The translations under genes were made by a program, and so were the position numbers. From Apus apus (lineage: Eukaryota > Chordata > Aves > Apodiformes > Apodidae), in contig NC_067300.1 in the NCBI RefSeq assembly GCF_020740795.1, forward strand, positions 434,001 through 498,000: a stretch of DNA of 64,000 nucleotides, given 5' to 3'. The notes beneath the pieces are model-generated. The model was not told the DNA's origin and ran no database searches. It was given only the letters and a program-made list of their open reading frames with translations. Of this stretch, positions 39,701 through 54,700 are shown piece by piece (the stretch's first letter is position 1; every line of letters begins with the position of its first letter).

Positions 39701-42700
39701 CATGTGCACGATTCAGTGAGGGAACAGGAACACAGTTTCCCTTGTGACAAAAGACAAGCTGGCTATCATTAAAGATGGACAAAATGAGCAAATTAGGTAC
39801 AAATTCAGAACCAAGTAAAAAAAGTCATTGCTGTTTGTTTAGTAAGAATTGAGGAGCTCAGAAAAAGCTGAAATGTTTTTTAAAGAGGACTGAAAATGTA
39901 AAATCTGAGAACCTACAGAGAAAGTGCCAGAGCAGGAGATGTGGCAAAGCAGCAAGGAGACTAAGCCTAGGGAAGGAGCTGGAAGCAGCTCAGCGTGTCT
40001 CCCCCAGGCAGAGCTCGGCAGCGCTGCCAAGGGACAGCTTACGTAAGGCATGAGGCAGTGCCGTGTGCCACCTCGTGTCTTCTCTGGGATACACATTTTG
40101 GAGCAATGATGTCTTGTCCTCGGGTACCCAGCTGCAGCAGCAGGAAGAGTTCTTGTTCTCTTTCTGTTCTCACCAATCCCAATTTAGCATCGGTTATTGT
40201 GACAGAGCAGCTACGAGACACACACAGATGTCCTAGTGCTGTCACCTGCCCCTGCTCCACGGCCTGATTTTATGGCAGGAGAGTAGGAACTGCCTCAGAG
40301 GAGGTGCTGCAGCAGCCTCACCACAGCCTGCAGCTTCCACTGCCCAAGGACACCTCACCTTGCTGCACAATTTTTGCTGAGTAGCACCAGAACTCCTGTC
40401 TTAACCAAAGCAGCTGGCACAAGGTCCTCACATCTGCTAAGGGTCAGCAAGGCCCTCTGCTCCAGCACACAGCATAAACACAACCAGCCCAACGCTCCAG
40501 AGGCTCACTGTGACATCTGCTCCAAAGATGATAATCCCAAGATGATGGGCATAGACAAACATGGACACAAGGACCTTTCCAAGCCCTAATAATGAGCACT
40601 GCAGACCTGCCCCCCAGCTGCAAGCTCTGATTTCCACCATTAACTGATGTCCACACCAGCCTAAGCTGTTCACTAACAATCAGGACTTTACCCAGAGTTC
40701 CCTACCATATGAGTGTGGTTACTTCTTTCAGTTGGGATCTCAGCTAAAGGACTTTAGCCTGCAGATAAAAACTGAACACAGGAAGAGTACACTTTTCAAC
40801 TCTGGAGTTGAAGCTCATCTGTTTCAGAGAGGTGCCACTGGAACAGACTCATTGTTCCTACCTGGGATGCAGAGACAACAATCCTAAAAAAGCACTGTCC
40901 TTTAGTCAGTGTGATCAAAGTACTTGGACATGACATGGCCCAGTGCTTTTCTTTTGGGATCAGTGGCTCAAGCCAGGAAGCATCCAGGGATATTTTCAAT
41001 AACTTTCTATACCTAAGTGTTACTTTCTGAAAGCAAAGCACACTGGTCTCAGCACACAGACATAAATGTGCAGGGAAAGCTGAAGCTGGTCAACTGCATA
41101 GAAATGTCAGTTTTTTTGCTAAACCAGAATCCTAGGAAAAAGTCTTGCTGTTAGCATGTTAGCAACTCCACTGCTGTCAGGTAGGGTGGCTAAGGTATTC
41201 CTTAGGCCATGCTAAGCCAATTATGCAGCCTAAGAGTGCAATTAGGCCCCCCGCAATGGCAGCCCACCCAGCAACTGAGCAGCAGCCCTCTGCTACTGCT
41301 CCCAGGAGAGGAGGTGGGCAGCTGCTCTGCCTGAACCTTCAGGTGCACCCCTCTCCCCTGTTCCTCCTGTGCTGGAGAACAAAAGGGCACTGACATGTGG
41401 GTCAAATGTTTCTCTGGCTTGGGAGTTCCTGCAGATGACTTGGAGTGATGCCTTAGGTGATGCTGGGCACCACCAACTGCACCAAAAGCTCCTCGCAGCT
41501 CACACAAGGCCAGAACGTGCTTTTTGATTTGTCAGTGCACAGTGCCTAGAGCAAGGTGACCAGCCTGGCCCCACGATTCTGGATGCCACCACTGCAAATG
41601 ATACTCTTTAGTAATGACAGTATTTCTGCAGAAGCATGTGCCCAGACAGGGCACTCTCTGCCAAGGGAAGCACACCAATATTATGAAACGGTGCATGGTG
41701 CTGTGGTTACACTGGATGGGATGATGCAGTCTGACATCCACTGCTGGAACTAGGTGGTCTTGCCATCCCGCCCCTGTCAGCCCCCTACTGCTGCTGCTTC
41801 CCTTACAGTCTAGTGTTAAGGAGATGCTTCTCAGATCCAGCCCAGCTTAGATTAATTCAGAAGGCTGTGAGCTGAACTGGCACATACAAGGGCCCAGCAA
41901 ATGCTAAAGCTGGTGAAAGGGTGAGAGGTGACTAAGTAGCAAGACCTTCTGGTGCGAGTTTGGAACAGCTCTGCCAACTCTTGATTTTTCTAACCATCCT
42001 CCCATTAGTGATGCTGAATAAACAGAAGTACTGGAAAACAATCTGACAGCACAGCCCACACAGCCCAGTCCTTTGAGTAGCTACATCAAGAAAACTGCTG
42101 AAGGCTAGAGGACACTAACCTGCCCCTAAGCAAAGGAAGGAGGTGAACATTCTGGAAACAGTGCTGCTTTATGTGTACGTGGGACATTTCAATGCTCTCA
42201 CAAAGAAAAACACACTGAGCAAGGTTACAGAACTTGAAACATGGTCTGAAAAATGCTTGTCAAAATAGCTGTGCATTAACATTTCATAATTATTGATTCC
42301 AACTTCCAAATAAAGCTGCCTGTAAAGAATCTTTTTCCAGTTAATTCTGGGGTTGCTTTTTCTGGCTTGCACATTACTGCAATAAGGAACTTGCAGTGGG
42401 AATTCACAGAACACATTTGTCCACAACATACAAATCTGAAGAGATTCCTGTTCACTGTGCTACAGATGTACTGGCTTTGCAGACCTAATCTGGCAAAAAA
42501 GCTCGTTTCAAGCAGCAAGCAAACAGACAGGGCACTGAACAAACACGAGGCAGCAGGAACTAGCCACTCTTTCTAAACAGAATTTCAGTGAGGAGCCTAG
42601 AATTATTCAAAGGGAACAAAAGACAACAACGTTGTTGCTATTACTGTCTGCCTATCATAAGACACACAATAAACAGGAAAGCAATAGCCAGAAAAAAAGG

Positions 42701-45700
42701 AATAAACTTGTGTTCTGAGCAGTAGAGATGGAAAATATCCCCTTTCAGCATCAGAGGTTGCAACATATTAATCTACAGTCCCTTCAGCATGTGCTTCCTC
42801 CAGGAGTGCTGCTCAGCTCCACCTCCACCGCCCTCCTGTAGATCACGTGCTGTAGGAACCAGCCCCTTTCACAGAGATTCCCAAGTTTAGGCTTTATTTC
42901 AGGTGATGCCACTTAAAAGCAACATTTTACAAGATCCATGGAAACTATAAATGTTACTTTTGGGACCCTTCAGTCTGGCTGCATGCCATAACTGGGGCTG
43001 CCCAACATTCCCCTGACACACAGACTGCTACAGAGGTTAGACAGATTGCTCAGTGACATACAGTTCGTAGTTCTGATCTTCTGTCTCTTGCTGCACCGAC
43101 AGCTCCTCCAAAGTTGCATCAATATCCAGCTGATTCGTCTCCAGCTGCCGTAGCAACGTCTCCCTCTGAAGAAAGAAAAACAAGCTGGGTCTGAGCAAGA
43201 AGGGTCATGGTAAAAGATCTCTGTGTGCTCACAGGGTACAGTGAGATCTTGTGTCACCACAGCAATGAATTAAACAGGAGCTTTGGTTCCTTTCACTGTG
43301 TTCAGTTTAAATACAGAAGCACAAAGGGAAGCTGAAGCAGTAGCAGAAGCGCATTAATGTGGGTAAGAAAGGAATATGTTCTGTGAGTTACACTCAACCA
43401 GAAGCTCATAATGTGTGATTTTCAGACACAGCATCACCAGTGGCATTTGGAGAACAGTATCAACTCCTGCAGAGATCAGCTGTGCAACCCATTCACTCTG
43501 ATCCCGTACTTTTCCCCTGTGCTAAAGAAGCCCCTCTGTGAGTAGGGCCCAGCTGATGCAGTTACCTCACAGTAATTTTTTTTACTGTCAGGGTAGGTGA
43601 GTGAGCACAACCAGTCAACTCCATGAAATTTTATAAGTTGCTGCCCCTCTGCCTTCAGCTGCTGCCCACAAATGGGGGACATCCACTCCAGTCCATTTCA
43701 AGTGTGCAACAAAGTGAGTTGGCTTCATTAATGTAACATAGGGCAACTTAATTCAGTCCTTCACCTTCCACATTTCCAACAGAATCCAAGCAAAAACCTC
43801 AGCTGAGGGAAGTGCTGGCTGGAAAGGCTGAAAATCAACTGCAAATGGTCGTCCCAAGAGCCTGGATGGCACCAAGAAGAGATCAAAAGCTGCCAAACCC
43901 CAAGCAAGCCCCTGCCTCCTGGGGACGCTCAGAGCAACAGGCATGTGAGTCAGTTTACACACCCAATTCAGGAGTCAAAGTCACAATGTTCAGTGCCTGA
44001 AAGTGTCAATCCTCCCTCTCCCACTGTCTACAGACAAGGTGGCCCAGGCAGCAGGGAAAGCTTGTGCTGAGGCTCCTTGGACGGCTCATGGTGCTGCACC
44101 GGTGCCACAGGCTGCCAGGCTGCTCCACCGCCCTGGCAGGAGGAGGCAAAAGAACATGCAGGTTTTCTCCAATCTGCAAAGGTTTTTGCTTTTATAACAG
44201 CCTTATTCTCAACATACACTTAAGCCTTCTACTTCCACAAATATTTCTGAAGTTTAGCATCAGTAACTCTGGTGAATTTTTAATCCCATGTTTGACAACA
44301 CACAAGCTCGCTGCAGAAAGATCCTACTGGAGTAAAGAGCACAACAGAAATCTACATAATTTACAGAATAAAATCCCTATGGGAAGACAAACACTTGTAT
44401 AAAGCCATGGTGTTCAGTCTCCACTGCATATACTAATGACAATATAGTTTCCTAGACATGACAACTTCGGAGCTATCAAGAAAGTGTACAAATTTTGAGA
44501 GCAAGTAACTCCTCTGCCTTGTATCAAACAGGCCACACTGCTCTGCCCAGGGGATTAGTCCGGGTGCACCCTCCATGGGACAGGCTGATTTATATCAAAT
44601 TCTATCATGACTTAAATCAGCAAGCAAGGTTTAAGTAATTTTTTTTGTATTAAGGGCAGGTGATTCATAGTGGTTGATAACCTTTAAACATGCTAATTTA
44701 CTGGAAGATATAGTTTTTCTTCAAGAGCTTCTATGTTAATTTAAGCTAATTTTCTGCTCCCAAGGTATTTAGATTCTTCATTTTTACTTTTGTCATTGTG
44801 TCAAGAACTTGGCCTGATCTATATTTTCTTTTGTAGGTCATTTTTATTCATCACATTCATATGCTCTGTGCAGATGGAAACTTGACTTCAATTAACATGT
44901 ATACAAAGAAGGATTAAGTCATTAGTTAACTCAAATTCCCTTTATTGTGGTAACAACATTTTAGTAAACATAGTTAAACTTGCTACACTAAACAGAACTA
45001 CTATTCAAGATTTTAGAAGTAATTCTAGATTTTTGAATTCAAGATTCAAGAAATTAAAAATTTTACGTGACAGATTTCATCCTTTTATGCTATTCATACA
45101 GTGTAAGCAAAAATGAGACAAAAAAGGAGTAAGTTTTCTGCTTCTTTTCCTCAGTTTCCTACAATGAATGAAATAAATGCTGGGCAAATGAGCTAAATAA
45201 ACAGAGACAGAAAGGACACAGCCCACCAGTGCTTACCCTGGGAACTGAGACAATGGCTTTTAGTAAACAAGTGGCAGTAAGACATATACCCAAGTTGTAT
45301 TCATTTCAGTTTTCAGAGATCACAGTAAATTAAGAACTTAGATTAAATTATGAAAGAGTTGCATCTTATTTTCTAAAAATTCATCACTAATAACGGACTT
45401 CAAAATCTTCAGAAATCGATTCTATATTACTATGCTAGTATTAAAATACTAAAGAAATAGCTTATTTTTTAGCAATGACCCAAAAGAAGGGAATAAATCA
45501 TGTGCTACAGGCCAATGCTTTGGCTGAATGCCACTTTTAAGTGCTTCCTGGCAAAAGGCAATTTCAGCTGTCTGCAGAACTTTGTCTCCTTCCAGCACAG
45601 CATCCGAAGGCCTAGCTGACCTGATCCCCTTTGCACATGATGTGGGCCACCAGCAACACCTAAACTGCACTCTCAGGTCTGACAATCCTTCCCCTGGAAA

Positions 45701-48700
45701 GGAACCAATAAATAATTGAAGAGCCTGGGCTGCTAGAGGGAATGTGCTCTGTTCTGAGGGTATGAATTTCAGCCACCACTTTCTTAATGAAAGATGCATG
45801 ACTGTAAGCTGAACCCAGAAATGTGCAACTTCAGACCCATGCACTGAACACCAGCTCTGCTGAAGGAAAGCACGGGGCTCCCACACAGGTGAACAGCTCT
45901 TCCCCTTGAGAGCACAGAAACCTCAGAGCTCAACAGAGACTGATTAAATCCTACATGCATTTAAGACCTGGTAGCATTCCTCTCCTTTAACCCTGCTTTG
46001 CACCAACATGTCAGGAAATTACTCCTTTCTGGAGCCTGTTACAGGCAAATCTCTCTGAAGGTTTAAGCAGAACCTTTAGGAATTAAGGGTAGCTGTGATT
46101 TTCCTAGAAATGTGAACATTGTGGTTGTTAATCACACCTGGTGGGGCCAGCCTGGGCACTCCAAGGCAAGAATCCTAACAGGGCTCCAGGAGCAGCTGAA
46201 CACCCAGAGCAACCCAGCAGCAGCTACTAAGGAGCAGCATGGAGCTCTGCTCAGAAACCCATGGCACAAACACAGGCAGGTCTGGAAAAACTAATTGCAG
46301 CACATCTTGGCTGATGTTTCACATCAGATGAAAGCCCCAAAGTCTGCTGGAAGCAACCAAAAGCCTCCAAATTTGCAGCATCACCTGCCATGGCACAAAA
46401 TGGCAAGACCAGCTCCACACTGGATCCTATGCTGTGATCTTTTTCAGAATGCACAGAAAAGCACCTGCCTGCTATCCCTGTATAAGCACAGAACTGCAGG
46501 AATTAGTTTTGGCACTGCTGTTGCAAAGGAGAAGCCAGGCAGCTATGGTCTCATCACCCTGTCCTTGAATGACTGGCACAAGACAAAGTCCTCAACTGTC
46601 ACCTTCTGTGTCAAGGTACAAAGAACAGTACAAACATATTTACAAGCATGGTTTATAAGTGCCCACCCAAGTCTCTCCTTTCACAATTTAGGAACTAAAC
46701 TGAAATAAGCCTTTTCAGGTTTGTTTCTGCCGTACTGAATTATTTAATTACATTACATGACAAAAAAAAACACCAGAATTTGGGAGTCTAATTATATGGC
46801 ACCTGGATGTTTTGGATTACCCCCAGTGCCACCCCAAGGAGAAAAAATGTGGGCTGGTCACCCCATTTCCATCACCTCTCCTAAGCAGCTGTCACTAGAC
46901 TCTCCAAACAGCTAAAGGCTTTATCAGATTAATTTTTTTCTATTTCCTTGAAGACCAAGATTTGTCCAAGAAGTTCTCTGGCTTTGGGGCCGATTACCTT
47001 ATCTAAGTAATCTAATAGCTTTCAGTCTCAGATGAACAGATCATGTTTACTTATTCACAGCACATTGAAATGAAAGGTCCCGTAAGACTCTCATCCTACA
47101 GCTGCTTCCAAGCAAACCTGATACTACAAATGCTTCTGTATTTCCTGCTTGTAACTATGGCCAGGAAAATAATCACATATACTGACTATTAACAGGATCA
47201 TTATAAGCAGCTTTTGGAAACAAACCTGGCAGAAAGCTGTGCTAATTTCTCATCAACATCTCATTGAGAAAAATAGAAAGATCTAGAAAACTGACAAAAG
47301 TAACCTTTGAACTCATTATTCTGTGTAGTTTCCACATTGTTTACCACAGGAGCTGAGGTTATAAACCCAACCATTTCACCATGCTGGTTGATTTCAATCT
47401 TCTCCACTGACCAGCAAGTTGGGGTTATAGCTCAGAGTTCTACAACTTCCTCCTCAAAGAATTATTATTTGACTTGTTTCACTGGGTTTTTAGACATTCC
47501 ATTTTCTTATCCTGCTTCTTTCTGCTCTGCAGCCTGAGGACATTGTAACATTCACCAATATATCCCAACTTCTTCTGAATTAGCATTTCAGTGGGGATTA
47601 TTTGTATAAAAATACACACAAACATTTCACTTACTGGTGAAACATAATCAAGATTAACTGCCTGATTTTTTCCATCCAATAGGAAGCAATGATACAATAG
47701 CGTGTGTATCTCCAAAAAGCATATAATGTAGATCCCAAAAGGCTACTGTATGATCACCCCATGAGGTCCTCTTCTAAAGGACCACAGCTGAGAATTCCAC
47801 CCCTCTGTGCCCGTTCAGCCTTTGCCTTTCCTCTCAGTCCACACAAGAAGCCTCAATTATGAAGGAAACAGGAGACTGGGATCTACATGCACAGGATCCA
47901 AACAGAACAGTTACTATGAGGGCATAGATTTTCAGCAGGTATCCCTGAACTGTTCAAGTTCATGGCCAAATCTCTTCTCATCTGAGTTTTAATTGAACAG
48001 AATTTGAATATAAAGTTTAACTAATGTGTGTATATAACATTTTTTACTTGGTAACTGCATCACTGGATGCAATTTTCTTGCCAGTGTTATTCATGACCTT
48101 GGAGCCTTTCTTCAGAGGTAAGAATTGGCAAACACAGCAGAGAAGAGTCCTCGTGGAAGCAGAGACACATTTAAGTCACAGGCACCAATGTACTCACATC
48201 ATTTTGTTAACAACTCTTATGAAAACAAAAGTCTACTCAGGATCCTTTAACAACAAAAGAAACTTCAAATTCCCACCTCAGAGACAAAGAAAATGAAATC
48301 TGTCCCATTCAACCAGCACATCAGGGAAACACCCCCTCTCTTACCTGCAGCTGCAAGAAGGGGATGTTGAAGAACTTGTGCAAGTACTTGAGGCCAAAGC
48401 TGTTCTTCATGGAAGACTCAGCATAGCGAAAATATGAGGAGCCAGGAGGCCTGCCTCAACCAGAGAGAGAGAGAGAAGACAACTGTAAAAGGACAGGTAG
48501 TGGGTACACACAGAAGAGGCATTTGCTGAATGACATACCATGAGCAGTCCTCATTTACAAGCCAACCCCTCAACCCCCACGTGTAGACTAGTAGGTCATT
48601 CTGCCAGGGACTCCTTATTTTGCTTACAGACAAAATTCACACGTTGCTCCTCCTGGAGGGTGGCAGAAGGTGGCTGTTGTGTGGCAGTGTCCTGGGGCTG

Positions 48701-51700
48701 CCAGGCTAAGAGAGACTGTCAGGACACTGGGCCACTGGTTTACTAAACTGGGGGTTTCATGCCTTAAAACACAGAGAAAAGGCACAGTCTATTGAATCCT
48801 ACCCATCAAAATATATTTTATACTAAATAACAGAGTATTTTAGATCTCTGCATAAGGGGAATTCTTGTCTGGCTGGCAAGGGAGGTGGATGACTGGGCTG
48901 TGCCAGTGAATGCTGTGTAGGGATGCTCTCAGAAGGAAGACAGGTTCACCAGCTGATTCTCTTGTAGCAGAACTATTTGGAGAACAGTTGTGCTGCAGGG
49001 AGAGGATTCTTTCACAAGAGGGACCATCCATAAAGAAGGTGACTTCTTGGGAAAAGTATTTCAGGAAGGCACATGCTGGGAGGCACTCCCTGTTTCCAGG
49101 AATATAGCTAACACTCTGCCCAGAACAGGCTCCTAGACCAAAGGAACAAGAATCCACTGAGGCTGCTGAAGGAGACACTGGGAGCTACCAAAGCCCTAAA
49201 GCCATGCAGAGGGCCCAACAGTGAACATGGTGTGCGTCCAAAGCCCAGCAGCCACACAGCTACCCAGGGGTGACGGGAGCAGCCAGGCTCTGCTCCCTAC
49301 CTGGTGACCCTGGTGCCACCTCACCTGTTCAGGCTGTCGATGAGGTCCCGCACATCGCCAGGCAGAATGACCCGGTGCTCCCCCATGTCCCGGTAATTCC
49401 CCAGCACACACACTGGAACGTGGGTCGGCACTTTGGGAAGCTCCCTTAGAATATAGTTAAATGTCCTTCACCACAGGAGAGAGATACAGGCAGATGAGTG
49501 GGAAACATTCTGTGAGCAGTCCCATGCACAAATCACGGACAAAAACCCAAAGCAAGACTTTTTCCCAAAAATCTTTCCAATACTGTGGTTTCTTTTCCCC
49601 ATCAGAGAAATACATTAACATGTAAATATGTTTATATCATTCTTTATTCAAAAACCACTTGACAAGTTCAATAATCCACTTGCACCAGCATCTTCACATC
49701 TCCTACAGCAACATTTCCCTCAGTCCTACAAAACTGTGTGGGGTGAGCAGAGGAAAAGGATTCACTCCCTTCAGCTGTTAACGGGCTCACTGACCCATAT
49801 CAAACCTGTAAAGCACAAGCTTAAATATAAAGCACATCTTGGCATGTCCTCTTTCTACCCTGGCTTCCATATATCTCTCACTCTCATCAGCAGATGTGCA
49901 AAATGAACAGTTCATTATTTCTGCACATTAATGCAGCCTTGGGCCTTTAAATAACCCTTACTAACACCAGTCTTCCAGGGAATTTCTCAGTAGCATTTCT
50001 GTCTCCCTTGTGTCCTCAAGAGCAGGGGTTTGTGCCATGCCCAGCATACTTTGCACCCATGACAGCACTAATTACCAAGCCTCAGACAGCAGGATAGATC
50101 AGAAACCACAGCACACAAGCCCACAGACTGCTTGTTTGAAACAAGCCCAGGAGAGGAGCATATGAAATGAGTTGTCAGAAGATAAAGCTATTCTTTTAAG
50201 GGATACAAGCTTGCTTCAACTCATTAGGCAGCTTATTAACTCTCAAGTCCATCTGGGAATCAAGAGGCGTAGAACTGATTTGCTTTCACTAAACAAGGGA
50301 GAATCCTGTGGTGCCTGCTGCTGGAGAAGCCTTACCACTGCTTGGTGATGTCAAACATCATCACTACACCATTGCAGTTCTTGTAGACATCCAGGAACTC
50401 TGCATCCAGAGCCATTTCTGACTCTGCCTGGGGAAATAAAGGCAAAAGAAGCAGTAAATAACTTCATTCAGTTTCAGACTTGTACAGAACACAACTCATA
50501 CAGTGATTAACAGGCCAACTCTCTGAAGTGACAGTTCCTATAAGAAATATCCACGGATTTCACACCATCATCGTTTAAGCAAGATACCTGGTGGTTCACA
50601 GCTTCCATTGCCCCCAGGAGCAGGACATGAAGCACCTGAGACTCTCCAAAAAAACCCATCTCACAGGAAATGCTAAAGCCCATCCCCTCCTCTTTCCCCT
50701 GCACCCCCAAATCCCATGTGGACAAGTTAACTCCATATAAGCTGCAGGATGGAGGACAGAGAATACAGATCTCATGCCATCTCTTTTCTGACCCAGATAT
50801 TGAATGTACTTCTAATGCTTCTGGTATACAACACCAGGATGCAGTTTCTGCTGAGTTTTTCCCATGCAGGGCTGAAAGTATTTATTAGTATCTGATTTGC
50901 TTTTCATAATCTGGACTCTGCACACTGCAAGATACAGTACTAGCTACAACTCAGCCTCCAAGGCTCCTGCTGCAATTTGCTGCCTGTGGAACAATTCTCA
51001 CTCATTTCCCAGGAGTGGAAAATGCACCCACATTTGTGAAGGAAGAAGCAGCTGTAGCATCTGTTCCCACAGAGACTTTTTCCCCACAGGAGAGTATTTT
51101 TAAAGAAAATTCCCCTAACCTGACTGCAGAGATTGAGCAGGACTGGCACTCTGGTGAAAAAGGTAACTCTTCACTGCCCTGACCCCTCCCCAAACCTGAG
51201 TGCTCAGCTCTCTGCACACCAGTGACACTGCCTTTCCCACCAGTTTTAACCAAGTCCTTACTGAGTGAGCACCAGGACACTGTCCATGCCCTGAGCCCCA
51301 AAGGGCACTGCCACATCAACAGGAGCAATACAGAATACAGCTCTTGAAGAACTGCAGCTGAGATCACGGGATCAAAGGCCTTAAAACGGAAGTTTTCCTG
51401 AGGATTAAGCCATACATCTTTTGAAAGAGATGCCATGGAAGTCCACTGGCAGCCCACAAGGAATTTGAGGAATGTGGTAGTAAGGTCCCCCATACAGCAC
51501 TTTGTTCTACAGCAGAAGATCCAAAGGAGACACATTCATGCAAGAGCCTTGAGGAAGCCACTCTGTTTACATTTACATGCTAGGTAGCACCTTTCTTGCC
51601 CCTTCCTCCTTCGTATTTCAAAGGGTGTTAAATGGTAATTGTTAGCCTAGTTTTAAGGAGCAATCAGAGAGCATCAAGTGACTTCTTCAGGTCTTATGAG

Positions 51701-54700
51701 AAGTCCATTACAAAAGGATTTCTTGCCACTGCCCATCTGCAGAGAGGTACAAAGCTACTGGGGTGCAGCCATTCCCAAAAGACAGAATGGAAAACAACAG
51801 GCAAGTTTTGGTGAGGACATAAACAAGGATAAAATGCATGGGCAAAACAGTGGAGAGCACCAGGGATCACATCACCCCTCATCCACCTGCTGGGCTGGCC
51901 TTCAAAAAGAAACAAACACAGAACTTACTTTCCATGGACCAAAGGTGGACTATAGGCCTCCCACTAAGAGGCAGACATCTGCATTCAAGGTGACTCACCT
52001 CCTGAGGGTCATTTTCCAGTTTCAAACCATCTCCTCGTTTTTTGCATTTTCCTTAAAAAGAATTGGAAGAAAAAAACAAACAAACATACAAAAAGCAGCA
52101 TTACACTGGGCAGAGAAGTCTAGGATGGGTCTGGGCAGGAGAACAGCACTTTAAACATGACCTTAAAGCAAATGCAACTTCTCCTATAAGCTTGGGGAAT
52201 GAGGAGGGTTGGGACAGGCATGCGTTGCTGAAGAATACCTGCTCATGAACACCAGCTAGTCTCATTCAAAGATGAATAGGAAGTAAGTCTGGGACAGCTT
52301 AAACCATGTTCTTCATAGCATGGAGTCAAAATGACTGAGTAATATAGGGTTTGGTCCCCTGACCACAAAGGGAAGCTGCTTTGCTGCACTTTCTATTGAA
52401 TTAGTGTTGAGGAAGCAAAAGACTGAGGGGCTGAAGAGCACAACTATGTACACAGCTGCCCTGAGAAATGCTATGATGCTGCTGTGCTATGTCACTGACC
52501 TGCAAAGAAATGTGATCTCAGAGCCAGCCGGGTGCTTTGGGCTGACTTGCAACCAAAAAAAAAAGAGGTGGCAGAAATCAGTGGGAATTTAACAGCCAGA
52601 AGACAGACCTTATCCAAAAGGAAATTCAAGCAAAATCAAATAAACAGCAAGGGAGCTGTGGAGAAGTAGAGGAAAGACAGTCTGCACATGTGTGAAAGGT
52701 CAGGGCCAAAGGGTCACATCTGGTCAACACCAGAGGCACCATCCAAAGCCATATGGTCTAGAGACACACACAAAAATAAGCTAGAGGACAGGTAAAAGTC
52801 TGATTAACCTCACAGGAAAGTGCAGGAGAGACCAGAAAACCACTACAGAGACATGCTCTGCAGCCCCACAGCCACAATCCCACCTGAAGGAATCTACAGG
52901 TTTCTCTCCAACTCATCTGCTTCCTCTAAGGCACGTGATACAGCCCTGATACTTATAGGGCAGATCCCCCGAGACTTCTCCCTTCTCTTAACAAGCACTG
53001 GATAACTGACATTTTAAAGTACCACTGGCATTTGACTCAGCATCCACAGAAGAGGCATTAGTGTTTTTAAACCTCAAGCTCTCTGAAAAGTCTGTTACAC
53101 TGTGATCACATTTCCAGCTCTTCAAGCTTGCAAACGCAGCACACAGAGAAGACATCACCATGTGTCTGTACCTATGACTATCAGAGTGGCCACCAGCTAA
53201 CATGATTTTCTGGTGTAGACACTCAGTACTAAGGATTGCCAGAGACTCAAATATGTAACAGTGAGGACATCTTCTTTCACCTACTGCCAAAGAAGTTTAG
53301 TGTGGACATACCATGGAAAAATCTGTCCTCGTCCCCTCAGGTATTGATCGTTTAAACTCTTCTCTATGTACACCAGCTTCCAGAGTTTTATCAAATGATG
53401 AGCACTGCACAATGAATAACTCTGCAAGATCTGGAGTGAGGTTTTACAGAAACCAAATATCTTCCATATGTTACTGTCAGCAATTAAGATTCTACTTCTG
53501 AATTAACTTTGCTATGTATTTTCCTAGTCTAAGTAATGACAAGTTACCTAAATTATAATGGCAGACACTTGGGATTCCTTCTCATAACTTCTAAAATACT
53601 CCAGTGTCACTGACACCAAAATGTGTTGGCAGCTTGGATGCACCCACAAAAACACCTCTTTAAAAGACTCTGCAACACTGGGGACCAAAATAACTTCCAC
53701 CTCCTTCCTATTCAACGCTGCTGCTTAACACAGGGCAACTACTTGTAAAATTCCTGGTTTTGTCAGATGCTGCTTGCAAAACAGCATTTCATTCTTTTTG
53801 CATGCAGATAAACAGTTATGAAACACAGACTTATTCATTTAAGTTTCAATGCTGCAGGATACAGCAGGAGATTCCAGTTCCTGTGCCCTGACACTGTGCC
53901 TGGTGGGGGCTTCTGTGCATCACTGCCTCTCTCTTGTTGACATCTGAAAGGAGCAGAAATACTAATCCTGATCCCTCTTCCACTCATGCAGTGTGTTTTC
54001 CTAGAGGATCTGAGTATGGGCTCTGACTTTTCCCAGTGCAGCTGAAGTTTGTGGGACGTCTGGGATGTGCATGTCTTTTCCCACTCCAATTAAATTCATT
54101 TCAAGTCAGTGGCATTCATGTGGCTTCTCTGAATGTCAAAACATCACTATTTCTGCAGTTAGTGCTAAATTATGCTTGGCATGACCTGAATTTCTAGGTG
54201 TTAAAACAGAAGCCCAAGAACCACAAACACTTCACAGGTCCTCTTGCCCTGAGCAATCAACATGTCTCTCTGACCTGGACCGATTCACAACCAATGCTTT
54301 CAGACTAACTATACACCTTCCACACCTCTCCCTGCTTGTGGCTTTAAGTGTGTATCCAGAGGAATAAGTCATATTCTTACATGATACTCACCACTGCTAT
54401 AAAGGAGGTCATCTATAAAGAAGTAACAGAGCTGAAAAGCGCATGTGTGCACATATTCATGCAGTGTCTATTTTTGGAACCAAAATTGCAGCATGAGCCA
54501 GATAAAGACAAGATATATTTAGTGAAAAGATGCAATTCAGCCTGTAAAAACAAGTGCACAATGATGACTGTGTTGTTTTATGAATGAGGTCCTGTGTTTA
54601 AGTCCAGGAGCCTCAGTTAAAAAGCAAGGTTGCTTCTCTATCTAGAGTGATGGCAGCTCCTTATTTAGAGGCATAATAGCAACACTGAGACCAAATAACC

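Larger units (their letters stand above)
33466..43061 (-). other. RABL6: Largest RABL6 intron, with four CR1 copies
   Basis: About 9.6 kb. CR1 fragments lie at 34661-34938, 37202-37320, 38585-38843 and 39146-39332. The last two are near neighbours in opposite orientations. Apart from these I recognise no exon, RNA gene or other repeat. Confidence 0.85.
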